A DNA stretch of 64,000 nt, taken from assembly GCA_914767885.1 (NCBI GenBank), contig CAJZBQ010000047.1, forward strand, positions 992,001 through 1,056,000. Direction: 5' to 3'. The position numbers and the translations under genes are program-made. Source of the stretch: Blepharisma stoltei. Its lineage: Eukaryota; Ciliophora; Heterotrichea; Heterotrichida; Blepharismidae. Shown here piece after piece: positions 10,693 through 19,541 of this stretch; position 1 is the first letter of the stretch, and every line of letters starts with the position of its first letter. A model generated the notes under the pieces. That model worked only from the letters and a program-made list of their open reading frames with translations, searched no databases and was not told the DNA's origin.

Positions 10693-11601
10693 ATGGTAGG
10701 AAGTTCCCAAACAAGCTTGCCTTTTCATTGGACAATGATTTCAGCAGGTATTGGAGGCAGCATTGCTGAGCTTTTTACTCTCCCCTTCGATACCGTCAAA
10801 GTCCGCCTTATGGTGCAGAAGCAGGCAGGTGGTCCTGCAAAATACTCAGGCATGCTCAATTGCGCGACAGTAATGGCAAAAGAAGAAGGAGTTTCCTCAC
10901 TTTGGAAAGGACTAACTCCTGGTATTCAGCGTCAGCTTGTTTATTGCTCTCTCCGTCTCGCCATGTATACAAGTTGGAGTGACTGGGTCACTGGATCAAC
11001 TAAAGACAATCATAAAGATCCTTCATTACTTCAGAAAATCTACTTAGGCTTATTATCAGGTGGTGTGGCTATCTCTATTGCAAGCCCAACTGATTTAGTA
11101 AAAATTAGACTCCAAGGCGACAGAAAAAGTGCCACCCCAAGATATAATGGCTCAATGGATGCTTATGGAAAAATATTAAGAGAAGAAGGACTTCCGGCCT
11201 TTTGGACTGGCTGGGGGCCAAATGTCATTAGAAACTCTGTCATCAATGCTGCTGAGCTAGCGAGTTATTTCCAAATAAAACAATTTGCATTGGGCGCTGG
11301 GCTTAAGGACAATACGACAACTCATTTTATCTGTGGATTTTCAGCTGGAGCTTGTGCAGTGCTTGTAGGAAACCCTGTAGATGTGGTCAAAACGAGAGTC
11401 ATGAATGCAAAACAAGGGCAATATAATGGAGTTTTGGACTGCGTATTTAAGACATTGAAAAATGAAGGGTTCTTAGCGTTTTATAATGGATTCTGGCCAA
11501 ATATTATGAGAATTGGAACATGGAATATGGTTATGTTTGTGGCTTTTGAAAGAGTCAAAAGGATTGTCGCTGAGAAATTTGTGAACCAAGGTAATCATTA
11601 A
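10693..11601 (+). CDS. mitochondrial carrier, uncoupling-protein/dicarboxylate type
   Basis: 302 residues, the usual family length. Three ~100-residue repeats with PFDTVKVRLM (~31), SPTDLVKIRLQGD (~140) and NPVDVVKTRVMN (~232), each followed by an E-G-x-x-x-(L/F)WxG or NGF block. The pattern of the second and third signatures and the RIGTWN/RxxxxN helices fits the UCP/oxoglutarate/dicarboxylate branch. It carries metabolites or protons across the inner mitochondrial membrane. There is no IES and no TGA codon. It follows a divergent, insertion-ridden paralogue on the same strand, a local duplication. Confidence 0.85.
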   Translation: MVGSSQTSLPFHWTMISAGIGGSIAELFTLPFDTVKVRLMVQKQAGGPAKYSGMLNCATVMAKEEGVSSLWKGLTPGIQRQLVYCSLRLAMYTSWSDWVTGSTKDNHKDPSLLQKIYLGLLSGGVAISIASPTDLVKIRLQGDRKSATPRYNGSMDAYGKILREEGLPAFWTGWGPNVIRNSVINAAELASYFQIKQFALGAGLKDNTTTHFICGFSAGACAVLVGNPVDVVKTRVMNAKQGQYNGVLDCVFKTLKNEGFLAFYNGFWPNIMRIGTWNMVMFVAFERVKRIVAEKFVNQGNH

Positions 11602-11671
11602 AATAATGAACCTATTAAGAATAAATTTAATAGTTAAGAACTGAATCGGTTAATTTGAATAAATCTTACAA

Positions 11672-11880
11672 TTTATATTGAAATTGGATTATACTCTTCA
11701 ATTTTATCTGAAATAGTAATTTTGGTTCAAAATTATTTTAGTTTATCATTTGTCTTTGTCTTCCTTTATTCATTACCCTTTATCTCTTCAGTCTCATTTT
11801 CTTTTTCTGCCATTCTTCTTTCTATTTTAATGCTCGCACATCCCAACTGCCAAAAAATAAAAAAGTCTCTTTGCTTTTAA
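11672..11880 (-). pseudogene. 3' fragment of the Rab gene found at 13390
   Basis: Minus-strand translation gives FWQLGCASIKIERRMAEKENETEEIKGNE, almost the same as the C-terminus of the Rab at 13390-14112. The downstream ~70 bp are also alike (GAAATAGTAATTTTG...TTATCATTTGTCTTT). The rest of the gene is absent, so this is a truncated duplicate of the 3' end and 3' flank. Confidence 0.75.
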
Positions 11881-11884
11881 CAAT

Positions 11885-12907
11885 ATGTCAACAGGAGGAT
11901 TTGCTCTTCATGGCTATAATGAAGGATCGCTTCATCAAAGACTGCAGCTATTAAAAGCATCAGATAGTTTTATTGAGTGTCTTAATCATATTAGCACTCT
12001 AAGTAACGAGCAAATCGTCATTGTAGATTATGGATCATCTGAAGGTTACAACTCAATGGTATTCCTAACTCAAACTCTTTCAAAATTTAGAGAAACTTCA
12101 AGCAGCCCTATTCTTGTTGTTCACAATGACTTGCCAGACAACAATTGGTTGAAGGCTTTTAAAACAATTTTGGAGTCTGAAGACTCATATGTAAAAATTC
12201 CAAATGTTTATTTTTCAGCAAAAGGCCGATCATTTTACGACCAAATTTTGCCAAATAACTCAGTTCATATTGGGCTTTCATCTTCAGCTCTTCACTGACT
12301 ATCAGAACCTATTAGTGCTCCCGACAATTGTGTGCCTTCCTCTTCACTTAACCCTGAATTCAAAGCTTTAGCATCAAAAGTCGCTCATAACGATTTAGTC
12401 ACAGTTCTCCGCCAAAGACACAAAGAATTAGTTAGCTCAGGAAGATTCGTTTTTCTATTTATGAACCAGGCTATATCAACAGCTACATGAGGCACTGTCC
12501 TTCATACTACTACAGAAAATTCGTTTATCAAAGGATATATTACTGAAGAAGAAAAGAGAAATATAACAGTCCCAATGTATGGGAGAACTAATGAAGAAGT
12601 CCAAAATGCCCTTAATGAAGTCTCTGATTTGTATAGAGTTGTTGTATTTACACAAGTAGGAGAAGACAGGATTCCTGGTGTTGATAGTCTTTCTGATGAA
12701 GAAAAAAATAAGTTTGTTAATGGGCTTAAGAGACTTGCTGCAGCTTCTTTAAGAGGAGTTATACAGAGAGCAGTTAATAGGAGTGAGGAAGAAAGGAATG
12801 CAGTTTATGAGTTGTTTATTAAAGAGTTGTCAGATGTATTTGATGCAGGGGATTGTAATTGTTGGCCACAATATCATTTGATAGTTCTGGAGAAAAAATC
12901 TTCATAG
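11885..12907 (+). CDS. SABATH-family SAM-dependent carboxyl methyltransferase
   Basis: 340 residues with two in-frame TGA codons read as Trp. The first gives SSSALHWLSEP, the invariant SxxxLHWLS motif of the SABATH (salicylate/jasmonate/gibberellin methyltransferase) family, a strong internal check on the code. DYGSSEGYNS (~48) is the SAM-binding start and VVHNDLPDNNW (~91) the second conserved motif. GRFVFLFMNQA and the C-terminal PQYHLIVLEKK follow the family layout. The length is near the usual 350-380. These enzymes methylate small carboxylic acids; the substrate here is unknown. The frame is uninterrupted by IESs. Confidence 0.85.
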
Positions 12908-13389
12908 ATAGTCTTAATCTAGGCTTGACAAATTTATCCGAAAAATGGTGAAATCAATTTTGGAAAACCTCATAGAAGTCGATAAGAGAAAATCTATGAA
13001 GGTCGATTTTAGTAAATAACTTACTCCCCCCTCTTGTGAGCGAACAAAGCTATTGGAAAAATCCCTAAAATTTTTTATGAAAAAAATTTCTGATATATAA
13101 GTGATAATTATTATAACGAAATCTATAATAGCAATTCTGTTTAATTTTAAGCAGCTTGCATTTTAAAACATAAATTTCGCAAATTAAATTAATTTTTACT
13201 TCTCAATTTTACAAATTAAAATTTTTTAAATTTTGAAAATCAGTAAGAAGTTGGTTTTAAAAGATAATAAAGAAATCGATTATTTTTTTAAATAGAATAG
13301 CTGAAATAGTAATTTTGTTCAAAATTATAATAAGAATTCCTCCTAATTTTTAATTTATCATTTGTCTTTCCGAATTTTTCTGATTTTCT

Positions 13390-14112
13390 TTATTCATTAC
13401 CCATTATCTCTTCAGTCTCATTTTCTTTTTCTGCCATTCTTCTTTCTATTTTGATACTTGCTGATAATTCAACTGCCAAAAAATTAAAAAGTCTATCCAC
13501 ATTTAACCCGATTTTCGCTGAAGTTTCCAAAAATATCATTCCACAGTCATTTGCAAATTTTTGTCCTTCTTCAAATAAAGCCTCTCTTTCTCTTTCTAAA
13601 TCAGCTTTATTCCCTACCAAAACTGACGCAAGACTGCTTAAAGCCGTTTCTCTTACTTCAGCAATCCAATTATTCAGATTTTCAAAGGTTTCTCTTCTTG
13701 TTACATCATAAACAAAGATTGCAGCCGCAGTTTTGTTATAATACGAGCGAATATAGTTTCTAAACATTTCTTGGCCAGCTGTGTCAAAGATTTGCATTCT
13801 CATCATTTCATCATTTTTATTAAAAAATCTTATAGAGAAATCAACGCCTGAAGTGTGCTTATATTCTTCTTGAAATTTTTGCTGGAAGTATCTGAGATAT
13901 GGCCAGGGTGCTGTTATAATTAGGGCTGTGCTGATGACTCTGAAGCAACTCAGGGAGTTAGCAAACCAAGATTTGTGGGTAAAATTAATTCCTTGAGTGG
14001 TATTGGGAGTCATCAGCACAGCTAGAGCTATAGCAAGACTCAGGCTATATAAGCTTGACTTGCCAGTTTGAGAGTCTCCAATTATTAGGCACTTGAAAGT
14101 ACGTTCAGGCAT
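13390..14112 (-). CDS. Rab2-like GTPase inside a MITE, with an in-frame IES
   Basis: GDSQTGKSSL (P-loop), SGVDFSI (switch I), FDTAGQEMFRNYIRSYYN (switch II), VLVGNKADLERER (G4) and LETSAKIG (G5) are all present. Between GKSSLY and LRYFQQKF sits a 50-codon insert (13900-14049) with inverted-repeat ends; its removal gives a normal Rab. The C-terminus (EEIMGNE) has no prenylatable cysteine. The gene lies wholly within a MITE-like element (13022-14382), so it may be removed during macronuclear development and be germline-limited. A 3' fragment of it lies at 11672. It resembles Rab2/Rab4-type proteins. Confidence 0.75.
   Translation of the reverse strand: MPERTFKCLIIGDSQTGKSSLYSLSLAIALAVLMTPNTTQGINFTHKSWFANSLSCFRVISTALIITAPWPYLRYFQQKFQEEYKHTSGVDFSIRFFNKNDEMMRMQIFDTAGQEMFRNYIRSYYNKTAAAIFVYDVTRRETFENLNNWIAEVRETALSSLASVLVGNKADLEREREALFEEGQKFANDCGMIFLETSAKIGLNVDRLFNFLAVELSASIKIERRMAEKENETEEIMGNE
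13900..14049. other. 150-bp in-frame IES with inverted repeats
   Basis: It holds inverted copies of GGCTGTGCTGATGACTC / GAGTCATCAGCACAGC. It has no TAA or TAG in the host frame and a length divisible by three, so retention would insert about 50 residues after the P-loop instead of breaking the frame. Removal at the duplicated ATA/TAT restores GKSSLYLRYFQQKF. Confidence 0.7.
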
Positions 14113-14658
14113 TTTTATATTGCCATTTTAAGAATTAAATAGATAACTTATTGTATTCTATTCTTTTTTTTTTTAATAAATTGTTTACAATGTGTATGGA
14201 GTCCAATCAGCGTAAATTCCAACTTTGCTCTCATAAATTGACCCATTCTTAAACTCAATCAAATACAATCTCCTTCTCAATTTTTTACAAATTGAAATTT
14301 TTTTAAATTTCAAAAAAAATTTGCTATAAATAAAAAATTCACTTGTTAGCGATATAATTTTTGTTCTCTCACGATGGGGGAGTAAGATAATTCTTTTATT
14401 GCTTATATTAAGGTCTTTATTCTGGATTCAAAGACTGAGCATTTTATAATTTTCAATGAGTTTTTCTGAGGACTAAATTTGCTTTTCCACTGGAATGATT
14501 AGCACGTGATAATATATTGAAGGACATTGCTATAGATAAATGCTTATATCTATTTTTAAAATTTAAGGTTTTTAATCAGAGTTTTATCATAAGCTATAAA
14601 ATATAACTTATTAAAATTAATAATAATTAGGGTCTTGCTTCCATTTTTCTATTGTAAA

Positions 14659-15661
14659 ATGAGTAATAAATCATCAAGATCAAAGAAAGATATTGAATAT
14701 AAAGAAAAAGGGAACGTTTATTTCAGCCACAAGGATTATAAAAAAGCAATAGAAAGCTACACTAAAGCTATTAAAATAAATCCTAACTCTCCATCCTTGA
14801 TTGTTCATTTTCATATATTCAAGCATCTCTAATTAGACCATATAATCGCTTCTAATGCAATTTTACTATATTTTATAATTAATACTCTTTTCTAGATTTG
14901 GAAAAAAAATTAGCTTTATTTTTTCTAGAAATTTTTTAACACTCATCTTTAGCAATGGCTATCGGTTCAATCAAGAGGGGAGTAAAGAATCAATCTATTT
15001 CTCTAATAGAGCTCGGTGTCATTACATTCTAGAAAACTATAGAAAAGTGCTAGCAGACTCTTCTAAAGCAATTGACCTTAATTCCTCCAATATCAAAGCA
15101 TATATAGTCCATGCCCAAGCACAGGCTAAATTATCTCAAACTCTTAATGAACTTTTTACCTCTCTCAATTACTGCAAATCAGCTTCCCTTCTTGCCAAAA
15201 AAACAGGCCAGTTTACTATTCTTGACCAATGCAAAGAATTAAAGCACAAAATAAAAGCGATTCTCTATGCAAAGCAGCATGAAATCAGAGAGCAAACCAT
15301 ATATGAATTAGAAAAATATTACACCCCTTTAATTAGAAGAAGCCAAATTTTTGAAAAATTTAAAAAATTCGTAAAGCACCAGCCTTACCAACAAATTTCT
15401 GAAGGCTTAACCTGCCCGATTTCGCTTTTATTATTCAAAGACCCCATTACTACCACAAGCGGATTTTCTTATGAAAAAGAAGAGCTTTATTTGCATTTAA
15501 CTAAGGTAGGAGGGTTTGATCCTATGACAAGGGAGCCAATAGAGTATAAGCACGCTATTAAAAACCATGTCCTGACAGCTGCAGTGAAATATTTTAAATC
15601 TCAAAATCCTTGGGCTTATATAGCTGATGAGCCTTTGCCGTCTGTTGAAATTAATCTTTAG
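14659..15661 (+). CDS. STUB1: CHIP: TPR and U-box E3 ubiquitin ligase
   Basis: After removal of the 199-bp IES at 14784-14982 the protein is about 270 residues, close to CHIP. TPR motifs run from ~12 (YKEKGNVYFSHKDYKKAIESYTKAI) through YFSNRARCHYILENYRKVLADSSKAIDL. A helical hairpin follows, then a U-box at ~190-260 (GLTCPISLLLFKDPITTTSGFSYEKEELYLHL, GFDPMTREPI). CHIP binds Hsp70/Hsp90 C-terminal EEVD through the TPRs and ubiquitylates their clients in the cytosol. An ATG at 14635 is in frame, but 14659 gives the normal start. A tRNA-Ile gene lies 48 bp downstream. Confidence 0.9.
14784..14982. mobile_element. 199-bp MITE-like IES in STUB1
   Basis: Ends: TAACTCTCCATCCTTGATTG and the inverse GTTCAATCAAGAGGGGAGTAA, a degenerate member of the CCTTGATCGAAC family. 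Removal with one TA kept joins KINP to KESIYFSNRARC in frame, completing a TPR. Confidence 0.85.
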
Positions 15662-15708
15662 TTAAATTTTTTTTGGAATAAATTGAAAATTATTAAGGAA
15701 TGTGTGTA

Positions 15709-15782
15709 GGTCCCATAGCTCAGCTGGTTAGAGCGCTGTGCTAATAACGCAGAGGTCGTGAGTTCGATCCTCACTGGGACCA
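15709..15782 (+). tRNA. tRNA-Ile(AAT)
   Basis: 74 nt cloverleaf: acceptor GGTCCCA/TGGGACC with discriminator A, D-arm GCTCAGCTGGTTAGAGC, anticodon loop CTAATAA (anticodon AAT), variable AGGTC, T-arm GTTCGATCC. No intron; CCA is not encoded. A T-run follows directly (ACTTTTTTAT), as expected for a Pol III terminator. Confidence 0.95.
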
Positions 15783-15842
15783 CTTTTTTATTTAAATATT
15801 AAAATATTTTTAAATTAAAATTTACAATAGTTATAGATTTCG

Positions 15843-16214
15843 TTACCTATCTGAGCCAACATCGCTGCTAGAATCCATGTTTGAGCCTTCAATTCTGGGC
15901 CTAGGAGAAGAATGCTGTGAGCCAAACGATGACTCACTTGTTTTTCGGATTATAAGTTTTCTTATAGCTCGAAACTGCGCTTTTTTCATCTCAACTAAGG
16001 TTACTCGCTTGCTTCTGTCTGAATTTCTCCTATAGTTACTTTCATTACCATTAGGAGATACTCCAAATTTTGTTTTAAATTCGCGGAGATTTACTTGGAC
16101 TTGTTTTATTTTTTCGGCAAGAAATAGTTGATTATTAGTCATTTCAACTGCAACTTTTAGTATTCTCTCGCTTGGCTCGAGGTGGTGAAAAATTTTTGGC
16201 ATGCAAATGTTCAT
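15843..16214 (-). CDS. hypothetical basic protein, 123 aa
   Basis: Residues 1-55 form an amphipathic helical stretch (ILKVAVEMTNNQLFLAEKIKQVQVNLREF). Then comes a basic middle (RRNSDRSKRVTLVEMKKAQFRAIRKLIIRK) and a Ser-rich end (SSFGSQHSSPRPRIEGSNMDSSSD). I recognise no domain. The start is ATG 16214; a stop TAG/TAA context lies upstream. No TGA codons. Confidence 0.5.
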   Translation of the reverse strand: MNICMPKIFHHLEPSERILKVAVEMTNNQLFLAEKIKQVQVNLREFKTKFGVSPNGNESNYRRNSDRSKRVTLVEMKKAQFRAIRKLIIRKTSESSFGSQHSSPRPRIEGSNMDSSSDVGSDR

Positions 16215-16410
16215 TTTTTTACTCTTATTAATAAATAATAAATTTTATCTGATTCTTAGTATTGTATGACTTATAGATTTTCTGGAAAATTAAAAAGCTA
16301 AAGAATTATCAATACAATACTTTATTTAGAAGCACCACATGGTATTAAAAAGTTTTGCATTTATATTTTAAAAAATAATAATTTTATAAAAATAAACCAA
16401 ATATTTTATA

Positions 16411-17664
16411 TTATTTAATGGGTTGGAATTTAGTAAATTCATTGATGTTTTCATTCATTGTTTTTGTGATTTCTCCTTTCATTTGATTTTTTAATAGTAT
16501 AAACCGAATGATTTGAGAGTTATAAGCACTGAGCTCTTTAAGACGAGGCTCCTTGAGTTTTCTCTTTTTAATTAATATTCATCACCTCTGTAAAACAGTT
16601 GATGCAAAAGGCTCTAATCGTTTTTTGATATTTTTTTTGAAAACCATACAGTCATACATCTGAAATTCGTTGTGGTTAAATGAGATGCTGCTTTGAACAG
16701 CCCAAACTGTATAAGAAATAGAGAAAACTCCAAAAATACTTGCGGCTACACAAACGACTCTTCCTAAATGGGTTGTTGGTACATTGTCTCCATATCCTAT
16801 AGCTAGCGCAGTGATCCCAACTGTATAAAAACCATTTCAAACATAATCAAACTTCGTGCTTGATATGGTTCGTTCAAAAATCCTTAGCAATATCCCTCCA
16901 CTTATTATAAGTAAGCCTAATAAAAAAAATATTGAAAAATAAGTTTTCGTATTTAATAAACATTTCAAAGCAAATTTCATCATATCCTTTACGTTTTCCA
17001 AATTGCATATATGCTCCGCTCTTTCTGAGCTGTACGTTGTGCACTCATATATCATTTTGAAAATAAAATAAAGCCTAATAAAAGAAAAAGAAATCAGCAC
17101 ATCATCGACTGACATCAGTGAATAAGCGTTCATTTGTTTGAATGAAAATGTTCAATCACAATATGGTGGGACATTTACGCAGCAAAAAAATATTTCTATC
17201 ACCATAATATCCCTTAAGTTAGGATATTCTCAAATACTGCTATTAACATGGCATTCCCTATATGCTTTTTTAAGATAAAGTTTAATTGAATAATACTGTA
17301 AAATTAAGCCTATTGAAATGATGCTTAAAAAAATAATGCAGGTCCTTAGCATGTTTTCAGAAACATCAGATTCATATTTATTTGCAATGAACATTTGATT
17401 TTCGATATAATCCAGGATAAGTATTAATATATTTAGCGCAGCTGTAAATATTGAGTTTCACCTTGATCTAGCTTGCAACTTTGATATATCTAGCTGTGGA
17501 AAAATCGTTCCAACTTTTTTAGGAATACAATTTGCGTCTCCAAATGGATCCTCGATAGGAATAAGAGATCTTGATGAGTTTTTTCGATATTGATCTTTAT
17601 TTTCGTTTTTTATTGTCAAAGATCTTCTTAGTGGTATCATTTTATTATCAGAAAATTGTTTCAT
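16411..17664 (-). CDS. K+ channel, SK (Ca2+-activated) type
   Basis: 417 residues with five TGA codons read as Trp (SRWNS, CDWTF, YVWNGF, QRWW), uninterrupted. A basic N-terminal region is followed by several hydrophobic segments. The pore is YVWNGFYTVGITALAIGYGDNVPTTHLGR, with the selectivity filter GYGD; a last membrane helix and a cytoplasmic basic helix follow. The order (six segments, GYGD, R-V-V-C helix) fits the SK/K-channel families that are expanded in ciliates. It controls membrane potential and ciliary behaviour in relatives. It resembles the channel at 47067-48327 in the pore (GFGDTYPTTILGR). I do not see a clear calmodulin-binding motif. Confidence 0.75.
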
Positions 17665-18593
17665 AGCAATTATTTTTTCAAAACTATATTTATCAAAAAT
17701 ATATTTATATTTATTGTAAAGGGTTCTTAATTTGGTTCAATTCTAGAAAAAATCTGAGTCAAATATTGATGAAAAATTGTTCTACCAATTATATATTTTA
17801 AATCAATCAGCTACCAGTACACTTTCAGGAATTTTATACAAAGAAAACACTCTATTTGTTTAAAAAATGACTTTTGGTATCTCTGATATCGAACTCATTA
17901 TATTCAGTATTTATAATTTGACTGAAATATGCCAGATCTTTACACATAGATTGAGTTAAATTATTAAAAATATTAAATGCATAATATCCCTTTTTTAATT
18001 CAAAAGGCGCAGCCGAACCGCTGCTCTAATTTCATAACTGATATTTACTATGGGAAATAAAAAAAATAGCAAAAAATTTTAATCAGATAAATTGCTAATT
18101 AAATAAAGCTTTCTTTTGGAAAAATTTTCATGATGCAAGAGACAGGGCAAGACTGTTTTTGATAAAATCATATGAAGTTTATAAATATTTGAATAAAGCT
18201 GTAGGAAAGCTTCTACTATTAATTTTTAATGCAAATCTACGTTATCAGTAGCAAATGCAGAAAAAGTCACTATTTTAGGCTAAAATCTTTGCTATTTTAA
18301 TCACTTTCGATATTCTAACAACTTAATAGAGAGATCAATTCTGATATTTATATGTTTAGCATTTATCTGGGCAATTAGCTATTTAGGCTCTTTCTTCATA
18401 ATCAGCCAGCTTTAAAGCTAATTTAAAATATTTTGAACACACCAAGCAATGTGTGCACAGATTATCTTAGTTTTTTAGCTTTGGATGAAAAATTTTATAT
18501 TCTCTCTGCATACCAAGTGTATTATCAGAAAAAGCAATGATTATGCTAAGTTAAAATTAATTAATCAGAAATTAATAATGGCTATAAATTAAT
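17665..18593. other. intergenic, nothing recognised
   Basis: About 930 bp of AT-rich DNA upstream of both the K+ channel (leftward) and the MGC-start gene (rightward). No terminal inverted repeat, tRNA or convincing frame was found. Confidence 0.5.
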
Positions 18594-19280
18594 ATGGGCT
18601 GCCTAGAAAGTCGGGAAATAATCATACTGGAAGAAAAATTTGTGTCTTTAATGGAAGCATCTCTCAATTATGCTAGCCATGACTGCAAAATTATTGATTA
18701 TTACCATCGAAAATATTCCTATAAAGAAGAAATTAACTATGAGCAATGGCTCGAAATAGTTCATAAATTAGGCTTAAATGTCGAAAACACCAGAGAGTGT
18801 CCGCGAGCTAAGGATCTTTATGAGTCTCTGAAAAATCCTAATGGCACCTACAATTTCAGAAAAATGGCAGAGCTTGGGATTCTTTTAAGCTCTGGAAATT
18901 CTATAGAAAAAGCTAGGCTGCTTTTCCAATTATTTGACCCATTGGATGAAAAAATATTATCAGCTGCAACAATAAACCAGCTTATAGACGAAATTTTGGA
19001 AATCTGCGTTGGCAAAACTACGATTCTAGCATTGAATGTAAATTCAAAAATTAGCCAAAATTCTGTTGTAAAATATGTGAATATTTTAAAAAAAAATGCT
19101 AAGAAATTTAAACCTCAAATTATTAATAAATTCATTGGAAGCGATGCAAAAAACAAATATGAATTTATTTCCTTAAGTAATTTTGAGTCTCGCATCAAAA
19201 AATCGAATCTAGAAAACTTTCTGACAACCCAAGGAATAAGGCAATTTATATTTGAAGAAAAAATGAAATCGCAATCGTAA
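18594..19280 (+). CDS. MGC-start, probably lipid-anchored helical protein
   Basis: 228 residues starting MGCLESREI, a good context for N-myristoylation (Gly2) and palmitoylation (Cys3). The rest is helical: YEQWLEIVHKLGLN, ARLLFQLFDPLDEKILSAATINQLIDEIL. The latter resembles a degenerate EF-hand pair as in recoverin/NCS or CBL-type proteins, but the Ca2+-binding loop acidic residues are not all there. No TGA codon and no IES. The membrane anchor is likely; the function is open. Confidence 0.6.
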   Translation: MGCLESREIIILEEKFVSLMEASLNYASHDCKIIDYYHRKYSYKEEINYEQWLEIVHKLGLNVENTRECPRAKDLYESLKNPNGTYNFRKMAELGILLSSGNSIEKARLLFQLFDPLDEKILSAATINQLIDEILEICVGKTTILALNVNSKISQNSVVKYVNILKKNAKKFKPQIINKFIGSDAKNKYEFISLSNFESRIKKSNLENFLTTQGIRQFIFEEKMKSQS

Positions 19281-19541
19281 TTGATAGTAAACTATTTAGT
19301 TCTTTATCAATGCACTTATTATCTTTCTCTCATAATCTGTAAAATTAATTTTTTATAGTAACGCTAATTATTTATTCCATTTTTCATTTATTTTAATAAA
19401 AATTTGATAATGCTGCGCGAATTTATGAGAATTAATTAATATATAGACACATTGATAGCAAAATACAATATAAGGCCGAAATTCCCATCAAATCTAACTT
19501 CAATTATACTATAAAACTAATTTTCTAATCTTAAATACGAA

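Larger units (their letters stand above)
13022..14382. mobile_element. MITE of the GAGCGAAC family enclosing a Rab gene
   Basis: The left end is TTACTCCCCCCTCTTGTGAGCGAAC; the right end is the inverse, GTTCTCTCACGATGGGGGAGTAA, both at TA. Left ~270 bp and right ~220 bp match the two halves of complete copies of the family (for example 54530-54811). In between lies a ~900-bp segment with a Rab GTPase gene and its flanks. A short motif (CTCAATTTTACAAATT / CTCAATTTTTTACAAATTG) occurs on both sides of the segment. No right-hand end is seen before the Rab or left-hand end after it, so I read this as one element with a gene inside it. Confidence 0.6.

Noticed and set aside
15709..15782. Possible tRNA intron or suppressor tRNA
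   Set aside because: The cloverleaf is complete with anticodon AAT and no extra bases.
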